DNA of 64,000 bases. Origin: Pseudomonas mucoides (lineage in GTDB: Bacteria; Pseudomonadota; Gammaproteobacteria; Pseudomonadales; Pseudomonadaceae). Numbering within the stretch: the stretch's first letter is position 1; each line of letters begins with the position of its first letter. Below are positions 27,197-36,582 of the stretch, in pieces. The stretch covers positions 310,001-374,000 of the forward strand of contig NZ_JACOPW010000001.1 in the NCBI RefSeq assembly GCF_015461845.1, in the 5' to 3' direction. The notes under the pieces are model-generated. The model searched no databases. It was not told the DNA's origin and saw only the letters and a list, made by a program, of their open reading frames with translations. Made by a program: the position numbers and the translations under genes.

Positions 27197-27862
27197 ATGG
27201 CACTTTCCCGCGAACAAATGGCTCAACGCGTCGCCCGCGAAATGCAGGACGGCTTTTACGTCAACCTGGGTATCGGCATCCCGACCCTGGTCGCCAACTA
27301 CATCCCTGAAGGCATGGAAGTCATGCTGCAGTCGGAAAACGGCCTGCTGGGCATGGGTCCTTTCCCTACTGAAGAAACCATTGATGCCGACATGATCAAC
27401 GCCGGCAAACAAACCGTGACCGCACGTACCGGCGCGTCGATCTTTTCCTCGGCCGAGTCCTTCGCGATGATCCGCGGTGGTCATGTCGACCTGACCGTGC
27501 TGGGCGCCTTTGAAGTCGACGTGCAAGGCAACATCGCCTCATGGATGATTCCCGGCAAACTGGTCAAGGGCATGGGCGGCGCCATGGACCTGGTGGCTGG
27601 CGCAGACAACATCATCGTCATCATGACCCACGCGTCCAAGGACGGTGAATCCAAGCTGCTGGACCACTGCAGCCTGCCGCTGACCGGCGCCGGCTGCATC
27701 AAGCGCGTATTGACCGACCTGGCTTATCTGGAAATCGAAAACGGCGCGTTCATTCTCAAGGAACGTGCACCGGGCGTCAGCGTCGAGGAAATCGTCGCCA
27801 AAACCGCTGGTAAACTGATTGTTCCCGATCACGTTCCAGAAATGCAGTTCGCTGACCAGTGA
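27197..27862 (+). CDS. dhcB: 3-oxoacid CoA-transferase subunit B (DhcB-like)
   Basis: A 221-residue beta subunit of the CoA-transferase. The catalytic glutamate that forms the covalent CoA thioester is Glu47 in [27 protein letters not shown] and [15 protein letters not shown] are conserved family blocks. An AAGGAATAAC ribosome site precedes the ATG. It works as a heteromer with the upstream alpha subunit, and the thiolase start lies 11 bases downstream. Complete and unremarkable. Confidence 0.9.
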   Translation: MALSREQMAQRVAREMQDGFYVNLGIGIPTLVANYIPEGMEVMLQSENGLLGMGPFPTEETIDADMINAGKQTVTARTGASIFSSAESFAMIRGGHVDLTVLGAFEVDVQGNIASWMIPGKLVKGMGGAMDLVAGADNIIVIMTHASKDGESKLLDHCSLPLTGAGCIKRVLTDLAYLEIENGAFILKERAPGVSVEEIVAKTAGKLIVPDHVPEMQFADQ

Positions 27863-27873
27863 GGAATTCCCCC

Positions 27874-29055
27874 ATGCAAGACGTCGTCATTGTCGCCGCC
27901 ACCCGCACTGCCATTGGCAGCTTCCAGGGCTCTCTGGCCGGCGTTTCCGCGGTTGATCTCGGCGCGGCGGTGATCCGTCAGCTGCTGGCGCAAACCGGCC
28001 TGAACCCGGCTGAAGTCGATGAAGTGATCATGGGTCAAGTCCTGACCGCCGGCGCCGGGCAGAACCCTGCGCGCCAGTCCGCGATCAAGGCCGGCCTGCC
28101 GTTCACCGTGCCGGCCATGACCCTGAACAAGGTCTGCGGTTCCGGCCTCAAAGCCTTGCACCTGGCCACCCAGGCGATTCGCTGCGGCGATGCCGACGTG
28201 ATCATTGCCGGCGGCCAGGAAAACATGAGCCTGTCCAACTACGTGATGCCGGGTGCTCGCACCGGTCTGCGCATGGGTCATGCGCAAATCGTCGACACCA
28301 TGATCAGCGACGGTCTGTGGGATGCGTTCAACGATTACCACATGGGTATCACCGCCGAGAACCTCGCCGAGAAATACAGCCTGACCCGCGAGCAACAGGA
28401 CGCCTTCGCGGCTAGCTCCCAGCAAAAAGCCACGGCGGCCATCGAAGCCGGGCGTTTTGTCGATGAGATCACGCCAATCCTGATTCCTCAGCGCAAGGGC
28501 GATCCGCTGTCCTTCGCCACCGATGAACAACCGCGTGCCGGCACCACCGCTGAAGCGCTGGGCAAGCTGAAACCGGCGTTCAAAAAGGACGGCTCGGTGA
28601 CGGCAGGCAACGCATCGTCGCTGAACGACGGCGCCGCTGCCGTGATCCTGATGAGCGCCGATAAAGCCAAGGCCCTCGGCCTGCCCGTGCTGGCGACAAT
28701 CGCTGCTTACGCCAACGCCGGCGTAGACCCGGCGATCATGGGCATCGGCCCGGTGTCGGCCACCCGTCGTTGCCTGAGCAAGGCCGGTTGGTCCATCGAT
28801 CAACTCGACCTGATCGAAGCCAACGAAGCGTTCGCTGCGCAATCGCTGGCGGTGGCCAAGGACCTGGAATGGGACTTGAACAAGGTCAACGTCAACGGCG
28901 GCGCCATCGCACTGGGCCACCCAATCGGCGCATCGGGCTGCCGCGTGCTGGTGACCTTGCTGCATGAAATGATCAAGCGCGACGCCAAGAAAGGCCTCGC
29001 CACCCTGTGCATCGGCGGTGGTCAGGGCGTGGCATTGGCGATCGAACGAGCGTAA
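27874..29055 (+). CDS. atoB: Acetyl-CoA acetyltransferase (thiolase)
   Basis: A 393-residue thiolase that cleaves acetoacetyl-CoA into two acetyl-CoA, or the reverse. The nucleophile is Cys88 in [11 protein letters not shown]. The C-terminal catalytic blocks are [17 protein letters not shown] (His) and [13 protein letters not shown] (Cys). ATG at 27874 after a GAGGAATT site. Last gene of the operon with the two CoA-transferase subunits; a GC-rich hairpin follows 56 bases later. Confidence 0.92.
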   Translation: MQDVVIVAATRTAIGSFQGSLAGVSAVDLGAAVIRQLLAQTGLNPAEVDEVIMGQVLTAGAGQNPARQSAIKAGLPFTVPAMTLNKVCGSGLKALHLATQAIRCGDADVIIAGGQENMSLSNYVMPGARTGLRMGHAQIVDTMISDGLWDAFNDYHMGITAENLAEKYSLTREQQDAFAASSQQKATAAIEAGRFVDEITPILIPQRKGDPLSFATDEQPRAGTTAEALGKLKPAFKKDGSVTAGNASSLNDGAAAVILMSADKAKALGLPVLATIAAYANAGVDPAIMGIGPVSATRRCLSKAGWSIDQLDLIEANEAFAAQSLAVAKDLEWDLNKVNVNGGAIALGHPIGASGCRVLVTLLHEMIKRDAKKGLATLCIGGGQGVALAIERA

Positions 29056-29111
29056 AGCGTTCTTCAGACTGCGCGGGGACCCACGAAGATCCGCTGCAGC
29101 CTGGCAACACC

Positions 29112-29137
29112 CCCGGCGCGATTCACGTCGCGCCGGG
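29112..29137 (+). terminator. Terminator of the CoA-transferase/thiolase operon
   Basis: CCCGGCGCGA and TCGCGCCGGG form a perfect 10-bp stem around TTCACG, followed by TCCTTG. Position and stability fit a terminator, with only a short U-run. Confidence 0.6.
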
Positions 29138-29160
29138 TCCTTGCGCTATACCCGAATCCC

Positions 29161-29191
29161 TTGTAGCCGCTGGCGAAGCCTGCGGCTACAA
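29161..29191. repeat. TGTAGCCGC...GCGGCTACA hairpin repeat
   Basis: TTGTAGCCGC and GCGGCTACAA are exact inverses. The same small element occurs at 52252 and, as a variant, at 53811. A dispersed intergenic repeat family distinct from the REP type. Confidence 0.6.
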
Positions 29192-29226
29192 GTTGTGTGA
29201 GCAGGCCGGGACCGCGTCATCATTCT

Positions 29227-29299
29227 TCGCGAGCAGGTCCGCTCCCACAGGGGGTTTGTGCTCACCGAAGATCTACTGTGGGAGCGAGCCGGCTCGCGA
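29227..29299. repeat. REPIN (TGTGGGAGCGAGC class)
   Basis: Arms TCGCGAGCAGGTCCGCTCCC and GGGAGCGAGCCGGCTCGCGA in inverse orientation with CACA/TGTG inner ends, in the gap between atoB and mntH. Confidence 0.8.
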
Positions 29300-29313
29300 T
29301 GAGGCCCGGACAG

Positions 29314-30639
29314 TCACCCCAGAAACTGCAAGATCAACCAGCTGTTCGCCCCACTGATCACCACAAACAACCCCCACGCCAAACCCCGAGTCGGCCAGCG
29401 ATTGACGAACGCCCCCATCAACTGGCGATCGTTGGTCATGCGAATCAATGGGTACAACGCAAACGGCAACTGCAAACTCAATACCACCTGACTCAACACC
29501 AGCAACTTGCCAACCGCACTGTCGCCCATCAGCCACACCCCAATGAACGCCGGAATCAGCGCCAGCCCACGGGTGATCAAGCGCCGTTGCCAGCACGGAA
29601 TCCGCAGGTTCAGGAAACCCTCCATGATCACCTGCCCGGCGATGGTCCCGGTAAAGGTCGAACTCTGCCCCGACGCCAGCAACGCTACGCCGAACAACAC
29701 GCTGGCCAACGCCCCGCCCACCAGCGGATCCAGCAAGTGATAGGCGTCCTGGATGTCCACCACATCGGTATGCCCGGTCTTGTGGAACGCGGCCGCCGCG
29801 AGAATCAGGATCGCTGCATTGACCAGCAGTGCCAACGCCAGCGAACCGATGGTGTCGATGCGCGCCAGGTTCACCGCGTCCTGCTTGCTGGCCAGGTCCT
29901 TGCCGATCAGTCGGGTCTGCACGATCGAGGTGTGCAGGTACAGGTTATGCGGCATCACCGTGGCCCCGAGAATGCCGATGGCCAGGTACAGCGGCGCGGC
30001 ATCGCCAATCGCCGAGAGTGACGGCGTGAAGCCGCGCGCCACGTCTGGCCAGTAAGGTTTGATCAGCAGCAATTCGACGAAGAAACACGCGCCGATGGTG
30101 CTCACCAGCACCAGCATGATTGCTTCCAGACGACGGAAACCGCGGTTTTGCAGGGCCAGCACCAGCAGCGTGTCGAACGCCGTCAGGGCGATGCCAAACG
30201 TCAGCGAGCACCCGAGTAATAGATGAAACGCCAACGCACAGCCAAGCACTTCGGCAAGGTCGGTGGCGATGATCGAGATTTCCGCCAGCACCCACTGCGT
30301 GCGTGCCGTGCGCGTGCTGTAGCGCTCGCGGGACAATTGCGCCAGATCGCGCCCGGTAGCGATGCCCAGGCGCGAACACAAACACTGCACCACCATCCCC
30401 GCCAGACTCGCCAGCAGCACCACAAACAACAGGCTGTAGCCAAAGCGCGAGCCGGCCTCGATGGCGGTCGCCCAATTACCCGGGTCCATGTAGCCGATGG
30501 ACACCAGCAAACCCGGCCCGGCAAAGCTCAGCACCCGCTTGAAGAACGATGCGCGCGGATCAACGGGAACAGTGCCGGCCACTTCCGGCGGGCAGAACGG
30601 CGCGGTGGCGACTTTGGGTAGACTGAATTTCACACACAC
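29314..30639 (-). CDS. mntH: Nramp-family divalent metal (Mn/Fe) transporter
   Basis: A 441-residue inner-membrane proton-coupled importer for Mn2+ or Fe2+. Eleven or so helices. Metal-binding motif GYMDPGNWAT in TM1 and MPHNLYLHT in TM6 are intact. The GASGQSS-type block reads LLASGQSSTFTGTIAGQVIM. The start appears to be a GTG at 30639 (or 30633), as the nearby ATG is out of frame. It is transcribed alone. No Mn riboswitch was recognised upstream. Confidence 0.9.
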   Translation of the reverse strand: MCVKFSLPKVATAPFCPPEVAGTVPVDPRASFFKRVLSFAGPGLLVSIGYMDPGNWATAIEAGSRFGYSLLFVVLLASLAGMVVQCLCSRLGIATGRDLAQLSRERYSTRTARTQWVLAEISIIATDLAEVLGCALAFHLLLGCSLTFGIALTAFDTLLVLALQNRGFRRLEAIMLVLVSTIGACFFVELLLIKPYWPDVARGFTPSLSAIGDAAPLYLAIGILGATVMPHNLYLHTSIVQTRLIGKDLASKQDAVNLARIDTIGSLALALLVNAAILILAAAAFHKTGHTDVVDIQDAYHLLDPLVGGALASVLFGVALLASGQSSTFTGTIAGQVIMEGFLNLRIPCWQRRLITRGLALIPAFIGVWLMGDSAVGKLLVLSQVVLSLQLPFALYPLIRMTNDRQLMGAFVNRWPTRGLAWGLFVVISGANSWLILQFLG

Positions 30640-30706
30640 ATCCAGAAACAGGTGAGAGGGTGCAGCTTAGACGCTTCGCCCGGCACACCCAAGGGCCCGC
30701 AGTTGA

Positions 30707-30739
30707 TGAACATTCCCACGCAAAGCGTGGGAACGTTCA
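30707..30739. repeat. GTTCCCACGC-type hairpin
   Basis: TGAACATTCCCACGC and GCGTGGGAACGTTCA (one G:T) around AAA, between the divergent mntH and membrane-protein genes. Related to the palindromes at 19831 and 47062. Confidence 0.6.
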
Positions 30740-30837
30740 AGGGCTGGCGACTTTGTATACAAAAACAGGCAATCGATGGAGCAATTCAGTGCGCGCGATG
30801 CTAACGTTGCCGTCTCTCTCAGGAAGGAGATGCGTGC

Positions 30838-31632
30838 GTGCTGATGCTCAAACTGCTGGTGATTCCAGGATTTCTGTTGCTGATCTCCCTGGCCGGTAAA
30901 CGCTGGGGGCCAAGCGTGGCCGGTTGGTTGTCCGGGTTGCCGGTGGTGGTCGGGCCGATTCTGTTCTTCCTCGCCATCGAGCAAGGTGAAGTGTTTGCCG
31001 CCCAATCGGCGACGGCCGCGTTATCGGCGATGTTCGCGATGATTGCCTTCTGCGTGACCTACGCCCAGGTTGCCCAGCACGCCAATTGGCCGTTGGCGCT
31101 GCTGGTGTCGCTGTCCGTCTGGGCCTTGGCGGCCGTCATCCTGTCGCTGATCCCGCCGTCCCTGGTGTTCTCAGTCATCGCCGCGGCGACTGCGCTGCTC
31201 GCTGCGCCTTACCTGTTCCCCAAGGTAAAGCCGCTGGTGTCCGGCCCGGCGCCGAAGTCCGATAAATTGCTGCTGCGCATGATGGCCGGCGCCCTGCTCA
31301 CCCTCGCGGTTACGTTGCTGGCGAGCACCGTCGGCGAACGCTGGAGCGGCTTGCTCGCGGTGTTCCCGGTGTTGGGCAGCGTGATGGCAGTGTTTTCCCA
31401 GCAAACCCGGGGCCCGGCGTTTACCGCCGCACTCCTTCGAGCAACGGCGACCGGCATGTATTCGTTCGCGGCGTTTTGTCTGGTGTTGGCGTTGGCATTG
31501 CCGCACATGGGGCTGAGCGCGTTTGCCCTCGGCGTCGCGGTTTCAGTGGCGATGCTCGGGGTCACCCGGCAATTGCTGGCACGCCCGGTCAAGCCGACGA
31601 CCGCGCCTGGACGATCCGCGATCAACCGCTAA
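30838..31632 (+). CDS. Polytopic inner-membrane protein, unknown function
   Basis: A 264-residue hydrophobic protein with about eight predicted helices (for instance LKLLVIPGFLLLISLAG, GPILFFLAIEQG, LALLVSLSVWALAAVILSLI). I do not recognise a functional family. GTG at 30838 was taken as start because AAGGAG lies 8 bases upstream; an in-frame ATG at 30844 is possible. The next gene, an EamA-type transporter, begins 57 bases after the stop and may be co-transcribed. Role unknown; transport is likely from topology only. Confidence 0.7.
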   Translation: MLMLKLLVIPGFLLLISLAGKRWGPSVAGWLSGLPVVVGPILFFLAIEQGEVFAAQSATAALSAMFAMIAFCVTYAQVAQHANWPLALLVSLSVWALAAVILSLIPPSLVFSVIAAATALLAAPYLFPKVKPLVSGPAPKSDKLLLRMMAGALLTLAVTLLASTVGERWSGLLAVFPVLGSVMAVFSQQTRGPAFTAALLRATATGMYSFAAFCLVLALALPHMGLSAFALGVAVSVAMLGVTRQLLARPVKPTTAPGRSAINR

Positions 31633-31689
31633 GCTCCTTCACAGCTGCGGGCCAGGATGTCGCCCGCTCACCGTGCTGAAGGACCAGAC

Positions 31690-32613
31690 ATGAATCACGC
31701 CACGTTACCCGTGCGCACTGCCCGCTCAGCCACTGCCGTGGGCGTTGTCGCCATATTCCTCTGGTCCTGCCTCGCGCTGCTGACCACCCTCACCCAAGGC
31801 ATTCCCCCGTTTCAGCTGATGGCGCTCGGTTTCGGTGTGGCCTTCGCGGCGAGCGTGGTCATTCTGGGGCGACGTGGCATCGCCGGTTTCAGCAGCTGGC
31901 GACAACCCTGGGCCGTCTGGGCGACCGGGTTCAGCGGAATCTTCGTCTATCACGCGCTGTATTTTTTCGCGCTCAAAGCCGCCCCAGCCGCCGAGGCCAG
32001 TCTGATCAACTACCTCTGGCCCTTGTTGCTGGTGTTGTTGTCAGCGTTATCGGCCGGGGAAAAGCTGCACAAGCGACAGATGCTCGGCGCGCTGCTAGGG
32101 CTCGCCGGCACGGCGTTCATCATGCAGCAACACGCACCAGCGGCGGGTGCGGCGATGCCGGTGGCCGGCTATCTCGCGGCGTTTGGGTGTGCGCTGATCT
32201 GGGCCGTTTATTCAGTCTTCAATCGACGCTTCAGCGACGTGCCCAGCAACACCATCGGCGGTGTCTGCGGCCTGGTGGCCATCGGCGGGCTGATCTGCCA
32301 TCTGCTGTTTGAAACCACGGTCTGGCCGGATGCCGGTCAATGGGCCGCGATCCTCTGCCTGGGCCTGGGACCGGTGGGCCTGGCGTTTTTGGCCTGGGAC
32401 CACGCCACCAAGCACGGCAGTCTGGCGACATTGGGGGCGCTTTCCTACCTGGCGCCGCTGATTTCCACGCTGCTGTTGATCACCGTGGGCGATAGCCAGG
32501 CCAGTCCGATCCTGATCGTGCCCGCGCTGTTGATCATTGGTGGCGCGGTGATTGCCACCACGCGATCCTCCGAGAGGGCTATCGCAACACGTTCGATAAC
32601 ATCGAACGAGTAA
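31690..32613 (+). CDS. DMT/EamA-family transporter
   Basis: A 307-residue drug/metabolite transporter with ten helices in two EamA repeats, each containing a helix-end pattern such as EASLINYLWPLLLVLLSAL and ATLGALSYLAPLISTLLLI. Members export amino acids or other metabolites (the aromatic exporter YddG is of this type). ATG at 31690 chosen over an upstream start. No specific substrate can be assigned from sequence. Confidence 0.83.
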   Translation: MNHATLPVRTARSATAVGVVAIFLWSCLALLTTLTQGIPPFQLMALGFGVAFAASVVILGRRGIAGFSSWRQPWAVWATGFSGIFVYHALYFFALKAAPAAEASLINYLWPLLLVLLSALSAGEKLHKRQMLGALLGLAGTAFIMQQHAPAAGAAMPVAGYLAAFGCALIWAVYSVFNRRFSDVPSNTIGGVCGLVAIGGLICHLLFETTVWPDAGQWAAILCLGLGPVGLAFLAWDHATKHGSLATLGALSYLAPLISTLLLITVGDSQASPILIVPALLIIGGAVIATTRSSERAIATRSITSNE

Positions 32614-32695
32614 AGCAACAACCTCGTACGTCAATCGAACGGGTTTCCCTCAACATCAGCCTCAGTTCACAACCCACCCGACTGAGGCCTGCACC

Positions 32696-33367
32696 ATGAA
32701 ATTCTTTTTCCACCCTTCGCCTAACCCGATGAAAGTTGCCCTGCTGCTTGAAGAACTGCAAACGCCTTACGAATTGATCGGCGTCGACACCTTCAAGGGC
32801 GAGCAGCACCTGCCAGCCTTTTTGGCGATCAACCCGAACGCCAAGGTTCCAGCACTCGTTGATGGTGACGCCACAGTGTTTGACTCCCAGGCTATCCTGT
32901 TGCACCTGGCGCAAAAACATCAGCGTTTCCTGCCGACCACCGCTGCCGGCAATGCCGAACTGCTGTCGTGGCTGATGTTCATCGCCACCGGCCTGTCACC
33001 GTTCTCGGGTCAAGCCGTGCACTTCCTTCACCACGCGCCGGAAGACCTGGCTTATGCGAAAAACCGTTACCTGAAAGAAGTGGAACGTCACTACCGCGTA
33101 CTCGACCAGCGCCTGGCCGATCATCAATACCTCGCCGGCGACACCTACAGCATCGCCGACATGGCGCTCTGGGGCTGGGCCAACTACGCGCCGTACATCC
33201 TCGGCGAAAACGGCCTGGCGGCGTACCCGAACGTCAAGCGCCTGTTCGATGAAATCAGCGCCCGCCCAGCCGCTCAACGTGCCCACGGCTTGAAAGAGCA
33301 ATTGGTGCTCAAGGCCGAGTTCGACGAAGAAACCCGTCGCAACCTGTTCCCGCAAAACCAGGCCTGA
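32696..33367 (+). CDS. Glutathione S-transferase (Ure2p/YfcG-like)
   Basis: A 223-residue GST. N-terminal thioredoxin-like domain (1-80) with FFFHPSPNPMKVALLLEEL, where Ser/Asn near the N-terminus binds glutathione, NPNAKVPALVDGD (cis-Pro) and FDSQAILLHL. C-terminal helical domain has the N-capping box SIADMALWGWANY. Probably a glutathione-dependent disulfide reductase or conjugating enzyme. Followed 43 bases on by a monooxygenase-type gene, perhaps the same unit. Confidence 0.85.
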   Translation: MKFFFHPSPNPMKVALLLEELQTPYELIGVDTFKGEQHLPAFLAINPNAKVPALVDGDATVFDSQAILLHLAQKHQRFLPTTAAGNAELLSWLMFIATGLSPFSGQAVHFLHHAPEDLAYAKNRYLKEVERHYRVLDQRLADHQYLAGDTYSIADMALWGWANYAPYILGENGLAAYPNVKRLFDEISARPAAQRAHGLKEQLVLKAEFDEETRRNLFPQNQA

Positions 33368-33410
33368 GTCTCCAGATCCGGTCCCGACTCCAGCATTTGA
33401 AGGTGATGAA

Positions 33411-33737
33411 ATGAGTGATCAAGTCGCGTTTATCGTTTACCTGCCAGCCAAACCCGAACGTTTCGCCGAAACCAGGGAACGGCTGCTGGAGGTGGTGCAC
33501 CAGATGTCTGCCGAGCCGGATTTCGTCAACACCTGGGTCCACCAATTGCAAGACGACCCGAACACCCTGGTGCTGTACGAAACCTGGAATTGCAGCAAGG
33601 AAGACTTCATCGCCCGTCACCTGAGCAAACCCTATCGCCAGGTGTACGAAGCGCTGCTGCCGGAGTTGCTGGCCGAGGATCGGCGGATCGAGTTTCTCGA
33701 TGTGATCAGCAGCTATCCGTCGCAACGCGGGGTGTAA
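33411..33737 (+). CDS. Antibiotic biosynthesis monooxygenase-domain protein (YgiN-like)
   Basis: A 108-residue protein of the dimeric ferredoxin-like ABM fold: VAFIVYLPAKPERFAETRERL, FVNTWVHQLQDDPNTLVLYETW, FIARHLSKPYRQ. Related proteins are cofactor-free quinol monooxygenases or oxygen-using tailoring enzymes. GAAGGTG sits 6 bases before the ATG. It follows a GST gene, so both could serve quinone or electrophile detoxification; this is inference from context. Confidence 0.8.
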   Translation: MSDQVAFIVYLPAKPERFAETRERLLEVVHQMSAEPDFVNTWVHQLQDDPNTLVLYETWNCSKEDFIARHLSKPYRQVYEALLPELLAEDRRIEFLDVISSYPSQRGV

Positions 33738-33772
33738 ACCACCGCCGCGCTGGAATGCTTCACAACGTCCAT

Positions 33773-33803
33773 GGGATGATCGCCCTCAAAGCGCGATCAT
33801 CCC
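33773..33803 (+). terminator. Hairpin plus T-run immediately before the next gene's start
   Basis: GGGATGATCGC and GCGATCATCCC form a perfect 11-bp stem with a 9-base loop, followed by TGGAG and a run of seven Ts at 33809-33815. The T-run ends one base from the ATG of the next gene, so terminator and ribosome site overlap. Confidence 0.65.
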
Positions 33804-33816
33804 TGGAGTTTTTTTC

Positions 33817-34389
33817 ATGTCACTGTTGAGTAAAAAAGCCGTTGTCCTGTTGCTGACGGCGGTTGCAAGTCTGGGCGCGTTGAATGCACAGGCCGCCAAG
33901 GCCACGGCCACCACGCCATCGTCCACGCAGAAAGTCTCGATGCTGGGCGGCAAGTTCACCTTCTCCCTGCCCAAGGGCTTTACCGCCAACACGCTGCCGG
34001 CCAGCCCGTCCGGCGCCAGCGGCACCATGTACACCAACGAAACCACCAAGACCGTGGTGATCGCCGCGGAAAACAACCTGCCGAAAGACGTCACCGTCAA
34101 AGACAACGACGGCGCGTTTCTCGACGGTACGGCCGCCGATTTCGAAGCCGCACAACGCAAGGCCCTGCCGGATTTCAACAAACTCAGCGAAAAAAGCCTG
34201 ACACAGAAAGCGTCAGGCCTGGGGTTGCGTCAGGTGGACAGCACCGCCACGCAAGGGGGCGGCATGACCCTCAACACCACGCTGATGGCGGCGTCGGGTA
34301 ACCGCATGGCAGTGGTTCAGGTGATTTCCCGTCCGGGTGACATGGCCGCGCATGAAACGCTGATCAAACAGATCGTCACCGGCAAGTAA
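33817..34389 (+). CDS. Exported protein, unknown function
   Basis: A 190-residue protein with a signal peptide (MSLLSKKAVVLLLTAVASLG, cleavage near AQAAKA at about residue 27). The mature domain begins VSMLGGKFTFSLPKGF, carries a Lys-rich turn and ends with AVVQVISRPGDMAAHETLIKQI. The pattern is like small DcrB-type periplasmic proteins, but I cannot assign it. A GGAG lies just before the ATG, immediately after a terminator hairpin, so translation initiation may be affected by that structure. Confidence 0.7.
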   Translation: MSLLSKKAVVLLLTAVASLGALNAQAAKATATTPSSTQKVSMLGGKFTFSLPKGFTANTLPASPSGASGTMYTNETTKTVVIAAENNLPKDVTVKDNDGAFLDGTAADFEAAQRKALPDFNKLSEKSLTQKASGLGLRQVDSTATQGGGMTLNTTLMAASGNRMAVVQVISRPGDMAAHETLIKQIVTGK

Positions 34390-34392
34390 GCT

Positions 34393-35109
34393 TCAAGGGT
34401 TGAGGCGCTGCAGCCAGGCGTTCAAATCCACAATCTCGGCCTCGCTGATGTTATGGCCGAGTCCTTCGTAGCCATGAAACTCAGGCTTGAGGGACAGGCT
34501 TTTCAGCAGGGTGTCGGCGTCTGTTCCGTCCTTGTACGGCAGGCGGTTGTCCTCTTTGCCATGACCGATGAAGATCGCCAGTTTCTGGAGGTTTTCATCC
34601 GGTTTGAGCGCTGATTTCAGGACTGGCAGAACCCGTCCGCTCAACGCTGCAATCCCGCCGACTGCCTCGGGGTGACGCAACGCCACTTCGTAGGACATGA
34701 TCGCGCCTTGGCTGAACCCCACCAGGAACACCTTGTCGGGTTCGGTGTGATATTTTTTCGCCGCTTGAGCGATGAAATCCAGCAGCACCTGACCGCTGGA
34801 CTTCAAGTCGCCAGTTTTGCCGTTATAGGCGCCCTCGCCCTTCTTGGTAAACCACTGGTAGCTGCCCTCTTCCAGGGTCATCGGCGCCCGCACCGACAGG
34901 TAGGTATAAGTCGCGGGCAGATCATCCTTGATGCCGAACAAGTCCTGCTCGTTGCTGCCGTAACCGTGGAGGAAAATCACCAGTGGCTGGTGTTGCGACT
35001 CGGGGTTGGCTTGTTCCAGGTACTTGAGGGGCAGATCGGATTGCAGCGGGGTTTGAGCGTGGACCGAGGCGGATGCCAGCAGTGTCAGCATGGCGAGAAA
35101 TTTCAACAT
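34393..35109 (-). CDS. Exported alpha/beta hydrolase (phospholipase/carboxylesterase family)
   Basis: A 238-residue serine hydrolase with signal peptide (cleavage after VHA, residue 18). LVIFLHGYGSN provides the oxyanion-hole region. The nucleophile is in VGFSQGAIMSYE, the Asp in HGKEDNRLPY, and the His in YEGLGHNIS. That is the complete triad of the YpfH/carboxylesterase family acting on acyl esters. It should work in the periplasm. Convergent with the preceding exported protein, with only 3 bases between the stops. Confidence 0.86.
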   Translation of the reverse strand: MLKFLAMLTLLASASVHAQTPLQSDLPLKYLEQANPESQHQPLVIFLHGYGSNEQDLFGIKDDLPATYTYLSVRAPMTLEEGSYQWFTKKGEGAYNGKTGDLKSSGQVLLDFIAQAAKKYHTEPDKVFLVGFSQGAIMSYEVALRHPEAVGGIAALSGRVLPVLKSALKPDENLQKLAIFIGHGKEDNRLPYKDGTDADTLLKSLSLKPEFHGYEGLGHNISEAEIVDLNAWLQRLNP

Positions 35110-35190
35110 TGGCCTTCCTTTACAGAAACAGGATTCGGGGGTGAGCCTAGCACTGTGAGCCCTGATATATCAGGTGTTGCTGATGACCCC

Positions 35191-35287
35191 ATCGCGAGCA
35201 AGCTCGGCTCCCACAGGGGGCTTTGTTGAATCACAGATGTGTGTTCAACACTGATCCCCTGTGGCAGCTGGGCTTGCCCGCGATGAG
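35191..35287. repeat. REPIN (TGTGGGAGC class), imperfect
   Basis: ATCGCGAGCAAGCTCGGCTC (35191) is inverted relative to the CAGCTGGGCTTGCCCGCGAT arm ending near 35285. More diverged than the others; lies between two leftward genes. Confidence 0.7.
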
Positions 35288-35315
35288 GCCCGGGGAAGCA
35301 CTAGAGACTCCGAAG

Positions 35316-36428
35316 TTAATCGTTAATCAACTTCCCAACCCGAATCGGCTCGCGCCCCGCCACTTTCGCCTGCCACGTCCCCGGCTGTGTATACCGCCCG
35401 CGATCAATCGCGAACAACACGCCGCTCGTCCCGGCGCGCACGGTGGTCACCCGGTCATTCAACGGGTCGACCACTTCAAACAGTGCATCGCCCCGCTCCA
35501 CCCATTCACCGGCGTTGCGCAGGAAGCTCACCACCCCGTGATGCGGCGCGAACAGGTACTCGGTGCCTTCGAACGGCATGCCTTCACAGCATTCGCTCGG
35601 TGCCGCCGGCCATGCGCCCTTGATGAATCCCTGCTCGGCCAGAAAACCGAGGATCGCCTCGCAGTTAGCCTGAGCCTGATCAACCCGCGTGTCGCCCATG
35701 CTGCCCAACTCCAGCGTCGTCGCCAGGTTGGCCGGGGGAATAGCGGCGTCAGGAAACGCCCGCGCCAGACGCAACCATGGCGAAGAACACGATTCGTCGA
35801 ACGAGCTGCCGCCGGAATCTTCACACAACAACGCTACGCCAGCCTTCAGCCGCGCAGCCAGGGATTGCCACTGCGGCCAATGCTGCGGCAAGGCATAGAG
35901 ATGAATCGCCGCGTCGAAATCACAATGCAGATCGAGGGTGATGTCGGCATCACACGCATGGCGCAACAGCAAGCGGTGCATGGCTTCCAGTTGCGAGGCC
36001 GGTGCCGGCAAACCATCAAGGACCTGGCCCATGGTCTGGCGAATCAGGGCGATGTTGGCCTGCGCATCGTCGCCCAATCGGTCACCGATCAACGCGGCCA
36101 CCGGTGCGCTGAGCTCGACAAACGAGCGGTTGAAGTTCTTGCCGCTGCCCAGTTCAAAGCGGCCCATGTGGCTGCCTTGCAGGTGCTGATCGAGGCCGAT
36201 CGGGTTCGCCACCGGTACCAGTTCAATCACGCCTTGCAGTTGGCCTTGGGTGTCGAGTTCGGCCAGGCGTTTCTTCAACTCCCACGCCGTGCGCATGCCC
36301 GGCAGTTCGTCCGCATGCAGGCTGGCCTGAATGTAGACCTTGCGCGTGCCCGCGCCGTAGCGAAACACGCTGAGGGTACGTTCGGTGCCCAGGTGGCTCC
36401 AGGGCAGTGAATGGTCGGTGCGTTGCAT
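35316..36428 (-). CDS. Succinylglutamate desuccinylase/aspartoacylase-family metallohydrolase
   Basis: A 370-residue zinc carboxypeptidase-fold protein (M14/AstE-AspA family). Zinc ligands are in QASLHADELPG (His-x2-Glu) and DLHCDFDAAIHLY (His). The C-terminal beta domain includes GTEYLFAPHHGVVSF, VVDPLNDRV and TSGVLFAIDRG. Members remove acyl groups from amino acids or act on related amides. It is not next to an ast/aru operon, so the substrate is unknown. Transcribed alone, with a REPIN upstream. Confidence 0.84.
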   Translation of the reverse strand: MQRTDHSLPWSHLGTERTLSVFRYGAGTRKVYIQASLHADELPGMRTAWELKKRLAELDTQGQLQGVIELVPVANPIGLDQHLQGSHMGRFELGSGKNFNRSFVELSAPVAALIGDRLGDDAQANIALIRQTMGQVLDGLPAPASQLEAMHRLLLRHACDADITLDLHCDFDAAIHLYALPQHWPQWQSLAARLKAGVALLCEDSGGSSFDESCSSPWLRLARAFPDAAIPPANLATTLELGSMGDTRVDQAQANCEAILGFLAEQGFIKGAWPAAPSECCEGMPFEGTEYLFAPHHGVVSFLRNAGEWVERGDALFEVVDPLNDRVTTVRAGTSGVLFAIDRGRYTQPGTWQAKVAGREPIRVGKLIND

Positions 36429-36463
36429 GGATAAACTCCTGAAATCTGAACAGTGAGATCCCC

Positions 36464-36554
36464 CTGTAGGAGTGAGCCTGCTCGCGATAGCGGTGGGTCA
36501 TGTCATTAAATTTCGACTGACCCACTGCTATCGCGAGCAGGCTCACTCCTACAG
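36464..36554. repeat. REPIN
   Basis: Arms CTGTAGGAGTGAGCCTGCTC and GAGCAGGCTCACTCCTACAG are exact inverses; the inner part CGCGATAGCGGTGGGTCA / TGACCCACTGCTATCGCG also pairs with one mismatch. Confidence 0.88.
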
Positions 36555-36582
36555 CGTTCTCTGTTGCTAGAAAGAATGCACA

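Noticed and set aside
27829..28965. 378-codon open frame antisense to the thiolase gene
   Set aside because: Low-complexity Gln/Gly-rich product, opposite a clearly conserved thiolase.
30640..30837. Manganese (yybP-ykoY type) riboswitch before mntH
   Set aside because: The leader is short and lacks the paired loops expected; only a repeat hairpin is present.
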